NCBI GenBank assembly: GCA_963989245.1
Contig: CAXDII010000703.1
Location: forward strand, 12,501-76,500
Reading direction: 5' to 3'
Source: Nansenia antarctica
Lineage: Eukaryota > Chordata > Actinopteri > Argentiniformes > Microstomatidae
Length of the DNA stretch: 64,000 nucleotides
Below, one piece after another: positions 29,924 to 44,440 of this stretch (the stretch's first letter is position 1; each line of letters begins with the position of its first letter). A model generated the notes under the pieces. That model made no database searches. It worked only from the letters and a program-made list of their open reading frames with translations, and was not told the origin of the DNA. The position numbers and the translations under genes are program-made.

Positions 29924-30700
29924 CTCCTCCCACTTTGAATTAAGCTCCTCCCACTTTGATTTAAGCTCCGCCCACTTTGACCTAAGCTCCTCCCACTTTG
30001 ACTTAAGCTCCTCCCACTTTGATTTAAGCTCCTCCCACTTTGACTTAAGCTCCTCCCACTTTGACTTAAGCTCCGCCCACTTTTACACAAGCTCCTCCCA
30101 CTTTGATTTAAGCTCCTCCCACTTTTACACAAGCTCCGCCCACTTTGACACAAGCTCCGCCCACTTTGACTTAAGCTCCGCCCACTTTGACACAAGCTCC
30201 GCCCACTTTTACACAAGCTCCGCCCACTTTGACTTAAGCTCCACCCACTTTTACACAAGCTCCGCCCACTTTGACTTAAGCTCCGCCCACTTTTACACAA
30301 GCTCCGCCCACTTTGACTTAAGCTCCGCCCACTTTGACACAAGCTCCGCCCACTTTGACTTAAGCTCCGCCCACTTTGACTTAAGCGCCACCCACTTTTA
30401 CACAAGCTCCGCCCACTTTGACTTAAGCTCCGCCCACTTTTACACAAGCTCCTCCCACTTTGATTTAAGCTCCTCCCACTTTGACTTAAGCTCCTCCCAC
30501 TTTGATTTAAGCTCCTCCCACTTTGACTTAAGCTCCTCCCACTTTGACTTAAGCTCCTCCCACTTTGATTTAAGCTCCTCCCACTTTGACTTAAGCTCCT
30601 CCCACTTTGACTTAAGCTCCTCCCACTTTGATTTAAGCTCCTCCCACTTTGATTTAAGCTCCGCCCACTTTTACACAAGCTCCTCCCACTTTGATTTAAC
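29924..30700. repeat. 21-bp minisatellite, unit 5 (37 copies)
   Basis: Exactly 777 bp, the same as unit 6, differing at a few positions near its start. Confidence 0.92.
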
Positions 30701-31378
30701 ACACAGCTAATTAACATACAGCTCATTAACATACAGCTCATTAGCATGAATCTCATTAACATGAAGCTCATTAACATGCAGCTCATTAACATACAGCTCA
30801 TTAACATACAGCTCATTAACATACAGCTCATTAGCATGAATCTCATTAACATGAAGCTCATTAACATACAGCTGCTCATTAACATACATAAGCATACACA
30901 TACATATACACATACTCATACACACACATACTCATATCCACATACTCATACACACACATCCACACTCATACACATCCACATACACACACTCATACAGCTC
31001 ATTAACACATATATACACACACACATCCAGTCACACGGTGAGACACATTGAATGTAGACATCCAGTCACACACGCGCACAGACACGTCCAGCAGGTCTGA
31101 TAATGGTCTGACTGGATTCGCCTCGAAGAGTAGATGTTCTTTGGTGTGTTTGGTGTCCAAAACGGTCATTGCATTCCCCCATAGAGACTCGGGCCGGTAG
31201 ACGCACTGACACAGAAGAAGAAGAAAAAAAAAATAAAATGTTTTTTTTTTTTATCGCGGACACAGTTTATTCGCTAGGACAGAGAGGAGGCGCCGAGCCA
31301 GTAGACAGTCACACGCGGTGAATGCGGAAGTCACATATCCCCTGGTTCACATGAGACACATCCAGTCACGTCGAGATG

Positions 31379-32558
31379 TTACAAACATATCACACACACG
31401 CACACATTGGTTTTCATTGGTTTGTCATCGCGGACACAGTTTTCCGAAGATCGCCGGAGTTCTCCGAAGTCAACGCGAGCCGGCTCCGTAGCTCCTCCCA
31501 CAAAGCCCGTGCAGGCTGGCAGAGAGACAGACACAGTCACACACGCAGTGAATTACGGAAGTCCATGAATGCGAAACTCCGTTTCTCCCTGGTTCACAGA
31601 GATGTTCCAAAATATAAATATTAGAAGGTACAGACTTACACACTTACACTCTGCTATCCAAAACGCAAAATACTCGATCTTTGAAATCTCTCTCTCTCTC
31701 TCTCTCTCTCCGCGCGCACTCGGGGGCCATCCGCCAGACCTGGGATTCGAACCGTGTACCTATGAATGAGTCGCGCACGAGCGAACGCGTTGCGCCACGG
31801 AGGAACTGATAAATTTGACTGTTTAAAACTTGTACTGATCAGTGTGTATTGAATTAAAGGATTTAGCACAGGAAGCCACGCCACTTGGGTTACGTTCGTA
31901 AATTCGCTCTGAGCGCAGTGGTGACAAATACTCAACATGTGCAGTGGAACTCTGGGACTGCGCTGGTGACCCTGGGATGACGATGACCTCCAGGTGACCT
32001 CGAGATGGCCCCTTCCTCAGGTCACTGACCACACACACCAACAGCGTCCAGCCCACCCTCTCACCTGATAGATGCACCGGAGGGGCCGGAGATGCTAACA
32101 CATCACACTCTACGAGGACTGCACAGGGCAGAGGGAGAAGAGAGAGACAGAAAAACAGAGTGAATGAGTAAGGGAAAGAGGTTGAGAGAAGGAGAAGGAA
32201 GAGCAGAGACGGAGAACTGAGAAGTGCAATCACCGCTCATAAAGAACAACTAACACAGATTTCGGTTATAATGACTTTGTATATTCATGTCATTGTACAA
32301 TTATTCTATATACAATTTGGAAAAACTCGTATAAAAAAAGAGAAAAACATAATAGCCTCACTTACAGTTAAACAGGTAAAATAAGAAACAATGCACTCAT
32401 CATGAAATGACGCTACTGAATACAAATACTGAACAAATTGCGCCAAGCCTGTGTCAACGATGACACATGATTCAGCTGTTAGGGAACGCCAGTCTCTACT
32501 CACCTGTCCAAAGATTGATGATATGGAGGTAAAAGAGCATCCTGGATGGGTCCGCCAT
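31379..32558 (-). CDS. Hypothetical three-exon peptide, unit 5
   Basis: Exons 32558-32504, 32118-32065 and 31515-31379, unchanged. Confidence 0.28.
31730..31804 (-). ncRNA. tRNA-like sequence, unit 5
   Basis: Same 75-nt sequence as unit 1. Confidence 0.5.
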
Positions 32559-33042
32559 GTCTGTCTGTCTGTGTGGGTGTATGAGGTGTCCTTGTAGCTC
32601 AATAACATGACTTCCCGGGGTCGTAGAGGGCTGGGGTTAGGCTTAAAATGACCGTGTAGACCTAATGAACTTAAATATGTTCACCTTGTGTTTCTACCAC
32701 ATTCATAGCCAGCGTTATACGCCCCGTAGTGTGACTCTTACCGGGGTTAATAACTGTGCTTCCCCGTGTTTTAGGAGAAGAATTCCAACGCCCCCGGATA
32801 GGGGAGAACCCAGGGAATCGAAAACCATTTGAATGGTGTCTCTACGACCTTCCTATCACACAACACATGTGCTACTCTGTCAGTCCGGTCCCTCATTTGG
32901 TGAACGTGACACACATGTGTTGACCTTTCCCCGAATAAGGGAATAGCTGCGCCACTTCCACTTACCACCACTGGAGGGAGACAGACACATATACCTGAGT
33001 GAGCCTGGCAGCACTCAGCATCTGCATACGCATTACCTGTTG

Positions 33043-33101
<59 letters not shown>

Positions 33102-33176
33102 TGTGTGTCTATTATTATTATTATTATTATTATTATTAAACCCCTAAAGACCAAATCACAGAGAAAGATATTTCTT

Positions 33177-33953
33177 CTCCTCCCACTTTGAATTAAGCTC
33201 CTCCCACTTTGATTTAAGCTCCGCCCACTTTGACCTAAGCTCCTCCCACTTTGAATTAAGCTCCGCCCACTTTGATTTAAGCTCCTCCCACTTTGACTTA
33301 AGCTCCTCCCACTTTGACTTAAGCTCCGCCCACTTTTACACAAGCTCCTCCCACTTTGATTTAAGCTCCTCCCACTTTTACACAAGCTCCGCCCACTTTG
33401 ACACAAGCTCCGCCCACTTTGACTTAAGCTCCGCCCACTTTGACACAAGCTCCGCCCACTTTTACACAAGCTCCGCCCACTTTGACTTAAGCTCCACCCA
33501 CTTTTACACAAGCTCCGCCCACTTTGACTTAAGCTCCGCCCACTTTTACACAAGCTCCGCCCACTTTGACTTAAGCTCCGCCCACTTTGACACAAGCTCC
33601 GCCCACTTTGACTTAAGCTCCGCCCACTTTGACTTAAGCGCCACCCACTTTTACACAAGCTCCGCCCACTTTGACTTAAGCTCCGCCCACTTTTACACAA
33701 GCTCCTCCCACTTTGATTTAAGCTCCTCCCACTTTGACTTAAGCTCCTCCCACTTTGATTTAAGCTCCTCCCACTTTGACTTAAGCTCCTCCCACTTTGA
33801 CTTAAGCTCCTCCCACTTTGATTTAAGCTCCTCCCACTTTGACTTAAGCTCCTCCCACTTTGACTTAAGCTCCTCCCACTTTGATTTAAGCTCCTCCCAC
33901 TTTGATTTAAGCTCCGCCCACTTTTACACAAGCTCCTCCCACTTTGATTTAAC
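33177..33953. repeat. 21-bp minisatellite, unit 6 (37 copies)
   Basis: Near twin of the unit 5 array. Confidence 0.92.
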
Positions 33954-34631
33954 ACACAGCTAATTAACATACAGCTCATTAACATACAGCTCATTAGCAT
34001 GAATCTCATTAACATGAAGCTCATTAACATGCAGCTCATTAACATACAGCTCATTAACATACAGCTCATTAACATACAGCTCATTAGCATGAATCTCATT
34101 AACATGAAGCTCATTAACATACAGCTGCTCATTAACATACATAAGCATACACATACATATACACATACTCATACACACACATACTCATATCCACATACTC
34201 ATACACACACATCCACACTCATACACATCCACATACACACACTCATACAGCTCATTAACACATATATACACACACACATCCAGTCACACGGTGAGACACA
34301 TTGAATGTAGACATCCAGTCACACACGCGCACAGACACGTCCAGCAGGTCTGATAATGGTCTGACTGGATTCGCCTCGAAGAGTAGATGTTCTTTGGTGT
34401 GTTTGGTGTCCAAAACGGTCATTGCATTCCCCCATAGAGACTCGGGCCGGTAGACGCACTGACACAGAAGAAGAAGAAAAAAAAAATAAAATGTTTTTTT
34501 TTTTTATCGCGGACACAGTTTATTCGCTAGGACAGAGAGGAGGCGCCGAGCCAGTAGACAGTCACACGCGGTGAATGCGGAAGTCACATATCCCCTGGTT
34601 CACATGAGACACATCCAGTCACGTCGAGATG

Positions 34632-35807
34632 TTACAAACATATCACACACACGCACACATTGGTTTTCATTGGTTTGTCATCGCGGACACAGTTTTCCGA
34701 AGATCGCCGGAGTTCTCCGAAGTCAACGCGAGCCGGCTCCGTAGCTCCTCCCACAAAGCCCGTGCAGGCTGGCAGAGAGACAGACACAGTCACACACGCA
34801 GTGAATTACGGAAGTCCATGAATGCGAAACTCCGTTTCTCCCTGGTTCACAGAGATGTTCCAAAATATAAATATTAGAAGGTACAGACTTACACACTTAC
34901 ACTCTGCTATCCAAAACGCAAAATACTCGATCTTTGAAATCTCTCTCTCTCTCTCTCTCCGCGCGCACTCGGGGGCCATCCGCCAGACCTGGGATTCGAA
35001 CCGTGTACCTATGAATGAGTCGCGCACGAGCGAACGCGTTGCGCCACGGAGGAACTGATAAATTTGACTGTTTAAAACTTGTACTGATCAGTGTGTATTG
35101 AATTAAAGGATTTAGCACAGGAAGCCACGCCACTTGGGTTACGTTCGTAAATTCGCTCTGAGCGCAGTGGTGACAAATACTCAACATGTGCAGTGGAACT
35201 CTGGGACTGCGCTGGTGACCCTGGGATGACGATGACCTCCAGGTGACCTCGAGATGGCCCCTTCCTCAGGTCACTGACCACACACACCAACAGCGTCCAG
35301 CCCACCCTCTCACCTGATAGATGCACCGGAGGGGCCGGAGATGCTAACACATCACACTCTACGAGGACTGCACAGGGCAGAGGGAGAAGAGAGAGACAGA
35401 AAAACAGAGTGAATGAGTAAGGGAAAGAGGTTGAGAGAAGGAGAAGGAAGAGCAGAGATGGAGAACTGAGAAGTGCAATCACCGGTCATAAAGAACAACT
35501 AACACAGATTTCGGTTATAATGACTTTGTATATTCATGTCATTGTACAATTATTCTATATACAATTTGGAAAAACTCGTATAAAAAAAGAGAAAAACATA
35601 ATAGCCTCACTTACAGTTAAACAGGTAAAATAAGAAACAATGCACTCATCATGAAATGACGCTACTGAATACAAATACTGAACAAATTGCGCCAAGCCTG
35701 TGTCAACGATGACACATGATTCAGCTGTTAGGGAACGCCAGTCTCTACTCACCTGTCCAAAGATTGATGATATGGAGGTAAAAGAGCATCCTGGATGGGT
35801 CCGCCAT
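34632..35807 (-). CDS. Hypothetical three-exon peptide, unit 6
   Basis: Exons 35807-35753, 35367-35314 and 34768-34632, unchanged. Intron 1 returns to the unit 1 form (AGAGATGG, ACCGGTCAT). Confidence 0.28.
34979..35053 (-). ncRNA. tRNA-like sequence, unit 6
   Basis: Same 75-nt sequence as unit 1. Confidence 0.5.
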
Positions 35808-36291
35808 GTCTGTCTGTCTGTGTGGGTGTATGAGGTGTCCTTGTAGCTCAATAACATGACTTCCCGGGGTCGTAGAGGGCTGGGGTTAGGCTTAAAATGA
35901 CCGTGTAGACCTAATGAACTTAAATATGTTCACCTTGTGTTTCTACCACATTCATAGCCAGCGTTATACGCCCCGTAGTGTGACTCTTACCGGGGTTAAT
36001 AACTGTGCTTCCCCGTGTTTTAGGAGAAGAATTCCAACGCCCCCGGATAGGGGAGAACCCAGGGAATCGAAAACCATTTGAATGGTGTCTCTACGACCTT
36101 CCTATCACACAACACATGTGCTACTCTGTCAGTCCGGTCCCTCATTTGGTGAACGTGACACACATGTGTTGACCTTTCCCCGAATAAGGGAATAGCTGCG
36201 CCACTTCCACTTACCACCACTGGAGGGAGACAGACACATATACCTGAGTGAGCCTGGCAGCACTCAGCATCTGCATACGCATTACCTGTTG

Positions 36292-36366
<75 letters not shown>

Positions 36367-36451
36367 TGTGTGTGAGTGTGTGTCTATTATTATTATTATT
36401 ATTATTATTATTAAACCCCTAAAGACCAAATCACAGAGAAAGATATTTCTT

Positions 36452-37501
36452 CTCCTCCCACTTTGAATTAAGCTCCTCCCACTTTGATTTAAGCTCCGCC
36501 CACTTTGACCTAAGCTCCTCCCACTTTGAATTAAGCTCCGCCCACTTTGATTTAAGCTCCTCCCACTTTGACTTAAGCTCCTCCCACTTTGACTTAAGCT
36601 CCGCCCACTTTGACTTAAGCTCCGCCCACTTTGACACAAGCTCCGCCCACTTTTACACAAGCTCCGCCCACTTTGACACAAGCTCCGCCCACTTTGACTT
36701 AAGCTCCGCCCACTTTGACACAAGCTCCGCCCACTTTTACACAAGCTCCGCCCACTTTGACTTAAGCTCCACCCACTTTTACACAAGCTCCGCCCACTTT
36801 GACTTAAGCTCCGCCCACTTTTACACAAGCTCCGCCCACTTTGACTTAAGCTCCGCCCACTTTGACACAAGCTCCGCCCACTTTGACTTAAGCTCCGCCC
36901 ACTTTGACTTAAGCTCCGCCCACTTTGCTTTAAGCTCCGCCCACTTTGCTTTAAGCTCCGCCCACTTTGACTTAAGCTCCACCCACTTTTACACAAGCTC
37001 CGCCCACTTTGACTTAAGCTCCGCCCACTTTGACACAAGCTCCGCCCACTTTTACACAAGCTCCGCCCACTTTGACTTAAGCTCCTCCCACTTTGACTTA
37101 AGCTCCGCCCACTTTTACACAAGCTCCGCCCACTTTGACTTAAGCTCCGCCCACTTTGACACAAGCTCCGCCCACTTTGACTTAAGCTCCGCCCACTTTG
37201 ACTTAAGCTCCACCCACTTTTACACAAGCTCCGCCCACTTTGACTTAAGCTCCGCCCACTTTGACACAAGCTCCGCCCACTTTTACACAAGCTCCTCCCA
37301 CTTTGACTTAAGCTCCTCCCACTTTGATTTAAGCTCCTCCCACTTTGACTTAAGCTCCTCCCACTTTGACTTAAGCTCCTCCCACTTTGATTTAAGCTCC
37401 TCCCACTTTGACTTAAGCTCCTCCCACTTTGATTTAAGCTCCTCCCACTTTGATTTAAGCTCCGCCCACTTTTACACAAGCTCCTCCCACTTTGATTTAA
37501 C
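36452..37501. repeat. 21-bp minisatellite, unit 7 (50 copies)
   Basis: 1,050 bp. It gives a 491-codon minus-strand frame that is repeated exactly in unit 8. Confidence 0.92.
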
Positions 37502-38179
37502 ACACAGCTAATTAACATACAGCTCATTAACATACAGCTCATTAGCATGAATCTCATTAACATGAAGCTCATTAACATGCAGCTCATTAACATACAGCTC
37601 ATTAACATACAGCTCATTAACATACAGCTCATTAGCATGAATCTCATTAACATGAAGCTCATTAACATACAGCTGCTCATTAACATACATAAGCATACAC
37701 ATACATATACACATACTCATACACACACATACTCATATCCACATACTCATACACACACATCCACACTCATACACATCCACATACACACACTCATACAGCT
37801 CATTAACACATATATACACACACACATCCAGTCACACGGTGAGACACATTGAATGTAGACATCCAGTCACACACGCGCACAGACACGTCCAGCAGGTCTG
37901 ATAATGGTCTGACTGGATTCGCCTCGAAGAGTAGATGTTCTTTGGTGTGTTTGGTGTCCAAAACGGTCATTGCATTCCCCCATAGAGACTCGGGCCGGTA
38001 GACGCACTGACACAGAAGAAGAAGAAAAAAAAAATAAAATGTTTTTTTTTTTTATCGCGGACACAGTTTATTCGCTAGGACAGAGAGGAGGCGCCGAGCC
38101 AGTAGACAGTCACACGCGGTGAATGCGGAAGTCACATATCCCCTGGTTCACATGAGACACATCCAGTCACGTCGAGATG

Positions 38180-39353
38180 TTACAAACATATCACACACAC
38201 GCACACATTGGTTTTCATTGGTTTGTCATCGCGGACACAGTTTTCCGAAGATCGCCGGAGTTCTCCGAAGTCAACGCGAGCCGGCTCCGTAGCTCCTCCC
38301 ACAAAGCCCGTGCAGGCTGGCAGAGAGACAGACACAGTCACACACGCAGTGAATTACGGAAGTCCATGAATGCGAAACTCCGTTTCTCCCTGGTTCACAG
38401 AGATGTTCCAAAATATAAATATTAGAAGGTACAGACTTACACACTTACACTCTGCTATCCAAAACGCAAAATACTCGATCTTTGAAATCTCTCTCTCTCT
38501 CTCTCCGCGCGCACTCGGGGGCCATCCGCCAGACCTGGGATTCGAACCGTGTACCTATGAATGAGTCGCGCACGAGCGAACGCGTTGCGCCACGGAGGAA
38601 CTGATAAATTTGACTGTTTAAAACTTGTACTGATCAGTGTGTATTGAATTAAAGGATTTAGCACAGGAAGCCACGCCACTTGGGTTACGTTCGTAAATTC
38701 GCTCTGAGCGCAGTGGTGACAAATACTCAACATGTGCAGTGGAACTCTGGGACTGCGCTGGTGACCCTGGGATGACGATGACCTCCAGGTGACCTCGAGA
38801 TGGCCCCTTCCTCAGGTCACTGACCACACACACCAACAGCGTCCAGCCCACCCTCTCACCTGATAGATGCACCGGAGGGGCCGGAGATGCTAACACATCA
38901 CACTCTACGAGGACTGCACAGGGCAGAGGGAGAAGAGAGAGACAGAAAGACAGAGTGAATGAGGAAGGGAAAGAGGTTGAGAGAAGGAGAAGGAAGAGCA
39001 GAGATGGAGAACTGAGAAGTGCAATCACCGGTCATAAAGAACAACTAACACAGATTTCGGTTATAATGACTTTGTATATTCATGTCATTGTACAATTATT
39101 CTATATACAATTTGGAAAAACTCGTATAAAAAAAGAGAAAAACATAATAGCCTCACTTACAGTTAAACAGGTAAAATAAGAAACAATGCACTCATCATGA
39201 AATGACGCTACTGAATACAAATACTGAACAAATTGCGCCAAGCCTGTGTCAACGATGACACATGATTCAGCTGTTAGGGAACGCCAGTCTCTACTCACCT
39301 GTCCAAAGATTGATGATATGGAGGTAAAAGAGCATCCTGGATGGGTCCGCCAT
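38180..39353 (-). CDS. Hypothetical three-exon peptide, unit 7
   Basis: Exons 39353-39299, 38913-38860 and 38316-38180, unchanged. Intron 1 has GAAAGACAGAG and GAGGAAGG variants shared with units 8 and 9. Confidence 0.28.
38525..38599 (-). ncRNA. tRNA-like sequence, unit 7
   Basis: Same 75-nt sequence as unit 1; the preceding (CT)n is shorter. Confidence 0.5.
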
Positions 39354-39837
39354 GTCTGTCTGTCTGTGTGGGTGTATGAGGTGTCCTTGTAGCTCAATAA
39401 CATGACTTCCCGGGGTCGTAGAGGGCTGGGGTTAGGCTTAAAATGACCGTGTAGACCTAATGAACTTAAATATGTTCACCTTGTGTTTCTACCACATTCA
39501 TAGCCAGCGTTATACGCCCCGTAGTGTGACTCTTACCGGGGTTAATAACTGTGCTTCCCCGTGTTTTAGGAGAAGAATTCCAACGCCCCCGGATAGGGGA
39601 GAACCCAGGGAATCGAAAACCATTTGAATGGTGTCTCTACGACCTTCCTATCACACAACACATGTGCTACTCTGTCAGTCCGGTCCCTCATTTGGTGAAC
39701 GTGACACACATGTGTTGACCTTTCCCCGAATAAGGGAATAGCTGCGCCACTTCCACTTACCACCACTGGAGGGAGACAGACACATATACCTGAGTGAGCC
39801 TGGCAGCACTCAGCATCTGCATACGCATTACCTGTTG

Positions 39838-39912
<75 letters not shown>

Positions 39913-39997
39913 TGTGTGTGAGTGTGTGTCTATTATTATTATTATTATTATTATTATTAAACCCCTAAAGACCAAATCACAGAGAAAGATATTTCTT

Positions 39998-41047
39998 CTC
40001 CTCCCACTTTGAATTAAGCTCCTCCCACTTTGATTTAAGCTCCGCCCACTTTGACCTAAGCTCCTCCCACTTTGAATTAAGCTCCGCCCACTTTGATTTA
40101 AGCTCCTCCCACTTTGACTTAAGCTCCTCCCACTTTGACTTAAGCTCCGCCCACTTTGACTTAAGCTCCGCCCACTTTGACACAAGCTCCGCCCACTTTT
40201 ACACAAGCTCCGCCCACTTTGACACAAGCTCCGCCCACTTTGACTTAAGCTCCGCCCACTTTGACACAAGCTCCGCCCACTTTTACACAAGCTCCGCCCA
40301 CTTTGACTTAAGCTCCACCCACTTTTACACAAGCTCCGCCCACTTTGACTTAAGCTCCGCCCACTTTTACACAAGCTCCGCCCACTTTGACTTAAGCTCC
40401 GCCCACTTTGACACAAGCTCCGCCCACTTTGACTTAAGCTCCGCCCACTTTGACTTAAGCTCCGCCCACTTTGCTTTAAGCTCCGCCCACTTTGCTTTAA
40501 GCTCCGCCCACTTTGACTTAAGCTCCACCCACTTTTACACAAGCTCCGCCCACTTTGACTTAAGCTCCGCCCACTTTGACACAAGCTCCGCCCACTTTTA
40601 CACAAGCTCCGCCCACTTTGACTTAAGCTCCTCCCACTTTGACTTAAGCTCCGCCCACTTTTACACAAGCTCCGCCCACTTTGACTTAAGCTCCGCCCAC
40701 TTTGACACAAGCTCCGCCCACTTTGACTTAAGCTCCGCCCACTTTGACTTAAGCTCCACCCACTTTTACACAAGCTCCGCCCACTTTGACTTAAGCTCCG
40801 CCCACTTTGACACAAGCTCCGCCCACTTTTACACAAGCTCCTCCCACTTTGACTTAAGCTCCTCCCACTTTGATTTAAGCTCCTCCCACTTTGACTTAAG
40901 CTCCTCCCACTTTGACTTAAGCTCCTCCCACTTTGATTTAAGCTCCTCCCACTTTGACTTAAGCTCCTCCCACTTTGATTTAAGCTCCTCCCACTTTGAT
41001 TTAAGCTCCGCCCACTTTTACACAAGCTCCTCCCACTTTGATTTAAC
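39998..41047. repeat. 21-bp minisatellite, unit 8 (50 copies)
   Basis: Same as the unit 7 array. Confidence 0.92.
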
Positions 41048-41725
41048 ACACAGCTAATTAACATACAGCTCATTAACATACAGCTCATTAGCATGAATCT
41101 CATTAACATGAAGCTCATTAACATGCAGCTCATTAACATACAGCTCATTAACATACAGCTCATTAACATACAGCTCATTAGCATGAATCTCATTAACATG
41201 AAGCTCATTAACATACAGCTGCTCATTAACATACATAAGCATACACATACATATACACATACTCATACACACACATACTCATATCCACATACTCATACAC
41301 ACACATCCACACTCATACACATCCACATACACACACTCATACAGCTCATTAACACATATATACACACACACATCCAGTCACACGGTGAGACACATTGAAT
41401 GTAGACATCCAGTCACACACGCGCACAGACACGTCCAGCAGGTCTGATAATGGTCTGACTGGATTCGCCTCGAAGAGTAGATGTTCTTTGGTGTGTTTGG
41501 TGTCCAAAACGGTCATTGCATTCCCCCATAGAGACTCGGGCCGGTAGACGCACTGACACAGAAGAAGAAGAAAAAAAAAATAAAATGTTTTTTTTTTTTA
41601 TCGCGGACACAGTTTATTCGCTAGGACAGAGAGGAGGCGCCGAGCCAGTAGACAGTCACACGCGGTGAATGCGGAAGTCACATATCCCCTGGTTCACATG
41701 AGACACATCCAGTCACGTCGAGATG

Positions 41726-42899
41726 TTACAAACATATCACACACACGCACACATTGGTTTTCATTGGTTTGTCATCGCGGACACAGTTTTCCGAAGATCG
41801 CCGGAGTTCTCCGAAGTCAACGCGAGCCGGCTCCGTAGCTCCTCCCACAAAGCCCGTGCAGGCTGGCAGAGAGACAGACACAGTCACACACGCAGTGAAT
41901 TACGGAAGTCCATGAATGCGAAACTCCGTTTCTCCCTGGTTCACAGAGATGTTCCAAAATATAAATATTAGAAGGTACAGACTTACACACTTACACTCTG
42001 CTATCCAAAACGCAAAATACTCGATCTTTGAAATCTCTCTCTCTCTCTCTCCGCGCGCACTCGGGGGCCATCCGCCAGACCTGGGATTCGAACCGTGTAC
42101 CTATGAATGAGTCGCGCACGAGCGAACGCGTTGCGCCACGGAGGAACTGATAAATTTGACTGTTTAAAACTTGTACTGATCAGTGTGTATTGAATTAAAG
42201 GATTTAGCACAGGAAGCCACGCCACTTGGGTTACGTTCGTAAATTCGCTCTGAGCGCAGTGGTGACAAATACTCAACATGTGCAGTGGAACTCTGGGACT
42301 GCGCTGGTGACCCTGGGATGACGATGACCTCCAGGTGACCTCGAGATGGCCCCTTCCTCAGGTCACTGACCACACACACCAACAGCGTCCAGCCCACCCT
42401 CTCACCTGATAGATGCACCGGAGGGGCCGGAGATGCTAACACATCACACTCTACGAGGACTGCACAGGGCAGAGGGAGAAGAGAGAGACAGAAAGACAGA
42501 GTGAATGAGGAAGGGAAAGAGGTTGAGAGAAGGAGAAGGAAGAGCAGAGATGGAGAACTGAGAAGTGCAATCACCGGTCATAAAGAACAACTAACACAGA
42601 TTTCGGTTATAATGACTTTGTATATTCATGTCATTGTACAATTATTCTATATACAATTTGGAAAAACTCGTATAAAAAAAGAGAAAAACATAATAGCCTC
42701 ACTTACAGTTAAACAGGTAAAATAAGAAACAATGCACTCATCATGAAATGACGCTACTGAATACAAATACTGAACAAATTGCGCCAAGCCTGTGTCAACG
42801 ATGACACATGATTCAGCTGTTAGGGAACGCCAGTCTCTACTCACCTGTCCAAAGATTGATGATATGGAGGTAAAAGAGCATCCTGGATGGGTCCGCCAT
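41726..42899 (-). CDS. Hypothetical three-exon peptide, unit 8
   Basis: Exons 42899-42845, 42459-42406 and 41862-41726, unchanged. Confidence 0.28.
42071..42145 (-). ncRNA. tRNA-like sequence, unit 8
   Basis: Same 75-nt sequence as unit 1. Confidence 0.5.
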
Positions 42900-43383
42900 G
42901 TCTGTCTGTCTGTGTGGGTGTATGAGGTGTCCTTGTAGCTCAATAACATGACTTCCCGGGGTCGTAGAGGGCTGGGGTTAGGCTTAAAATGACCGTGTAG
43001 ACCTAATGAACTTAAATATGTTCACCTTGTGTTTCTACCACATTCATAGCCAGCGTTATACGCCCCGTAGTGTGACTCTTACCGGGGTTAATAACTGTGC
43101 TTCCCCGTGTTTTAGGAGAAGAATTCCAACGCCCCCGGATAGGGGAGAACCCAGGGAATCGAAAACCATTTGAATGGTGTCTCTACGACCTTCCTATCAC
43201 ACAACACATGTGCTACTCTGTCAGTCCGGTCCCTCATTTGGTGAACGTGACACACATGTGTTGACCTTTCCCCGAATAAGGGAATAGCTGCGCCACTTCC
43301 ACTTACCACCACTGGAGGGAGACAGACACATATACCTGAGTGAGCCTGGCAGCACTCAGCATCTGCATACGCATTACCTGTTG

Positions 43384-43448
<65 letters not shown>

Positions 43449-43523
43449 TGTGTGTCTATTATTATTATTATTATTATTATTATTAAACCCCTAAAGACCA
43501 AATCACAGAGAAAGATATTTCTT

Positions 43524-44440
43524 CTCCTCCCACTTTGAATTAAGCTCCTCCCACTTTGATTTAAGCTCCGCCCACTTTGACCTAAGCTCCTCCCACTTTG
43601 AATTAAGCTCCGCCCACTTTGATTTAAGCTCCTCCCACTTTGACTTAAGCTCCTCCCACTTTGACTTAAGCTCCGCCCACTTTGACTTGCCCACTTTGCT
43701 TTAAGCTCCGCCCACTTTGACTTAAGCTCCACCCACTTTTACACAAGCTCCGCCCACTTTGACTTAAGCTCCGCCCACTTTTACACAAGCTCCGCCCACT
43801 TTGACTTAAGCTCCGCCCACTTTTACACAAGCTCCGCCCACTTTGACTTAAGCTCCTCCCACTTTGATTTAAGCTCCTCCCACTTTGACTTAAGCTCCTC
43901 CCACTTTGATTTAAGCTCCTCCCACTTTGATTTAAGCTCCGCCCACTTTTACACAAGCTCCTCCCACTTTGATTTAAGCTCCGCCCACTTTGACTTAAGC
44001 TCCTCCCACTTTGACTTAAGCTCCGCCCACTTTTACACAAGCTCCGCCCACTTTGACTTAAGCTCCGCCCACTTTGACACAAGCTCCGCCCACTTTGACT
44101 TAAGCTCCGCCCACTTTGACTTAAGCTCCACCCACTTTTACACAAGCTCCGCCCACTTTGACTTAAGCTCCGCCCACTTTTACACAAGCTCCTCCCACTT
44201 TGATTTAAGCTCCTCCCACTTTGACTTAAGCTCCTCCCACTTTGATTTAAGCTCCTCCCACTTTGACTTAAGCTCCTCCCACTTTGACTTAAGCTCCTCC
44301 CACTTTGATTTAAGCTCCTCCCACTTTGACTTAAGCTCCTCCCACTTTGACTTAAGCTCCTCCCACTTTGATTTAAGCTCCTCCCACTTTGATTTAAGCT
44401 CCGCCCACTTTTACACAAGCTCCTCCCACTTTGATTTAAC
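43524..44440. repeat. 21-bp minisatellite, unit 9 (43 copies and a 14-bp unit)
   Basis: At 43685-43692 GACTTGCCCAC replaces the usual junction, a 7-bp loss that breaks the 21-bp phase and splits the long minus-strand frame. Confidence 0.92.

Larger units (their letters stand above)
29414..32664. repeat. Megasatellite family 1, unit 5
   Basis: 3,251 bp with a 37-copy array. It is nearly identical to unit 6, including array variant order. Confidence 0.92.
32665..35913. repeat. Megasatellite family 1, unit 6
   Basis: 3,249 bp. A minus-strand frame of 455 codons (32771-34138) reads through the array, the microsatellites and the opening segment because their lengths happen to keep frame. Confidence 0.92.
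35914..39459. repeat. Megasatellite family 1, unit 7
   Basis: 3,546 bp. It appears identical to unit 8 over its whole length, including microsatellite lengths and all array variants. Confidence 0.92.
39460..43005. repeat. Megasatellite family 1, unit 8
   Basis: 3,546 bp, an apparent exact copy of unit 7. Confidence 0.92.

Noticed and set aside
36211..37686. 491-codon minus-strand frame of SGRSLSQ repeats
   Set aside because: Follows from the 21-bp array plus microsatellites. Frame length changes arbitrarily between units with array and (GT)n length.
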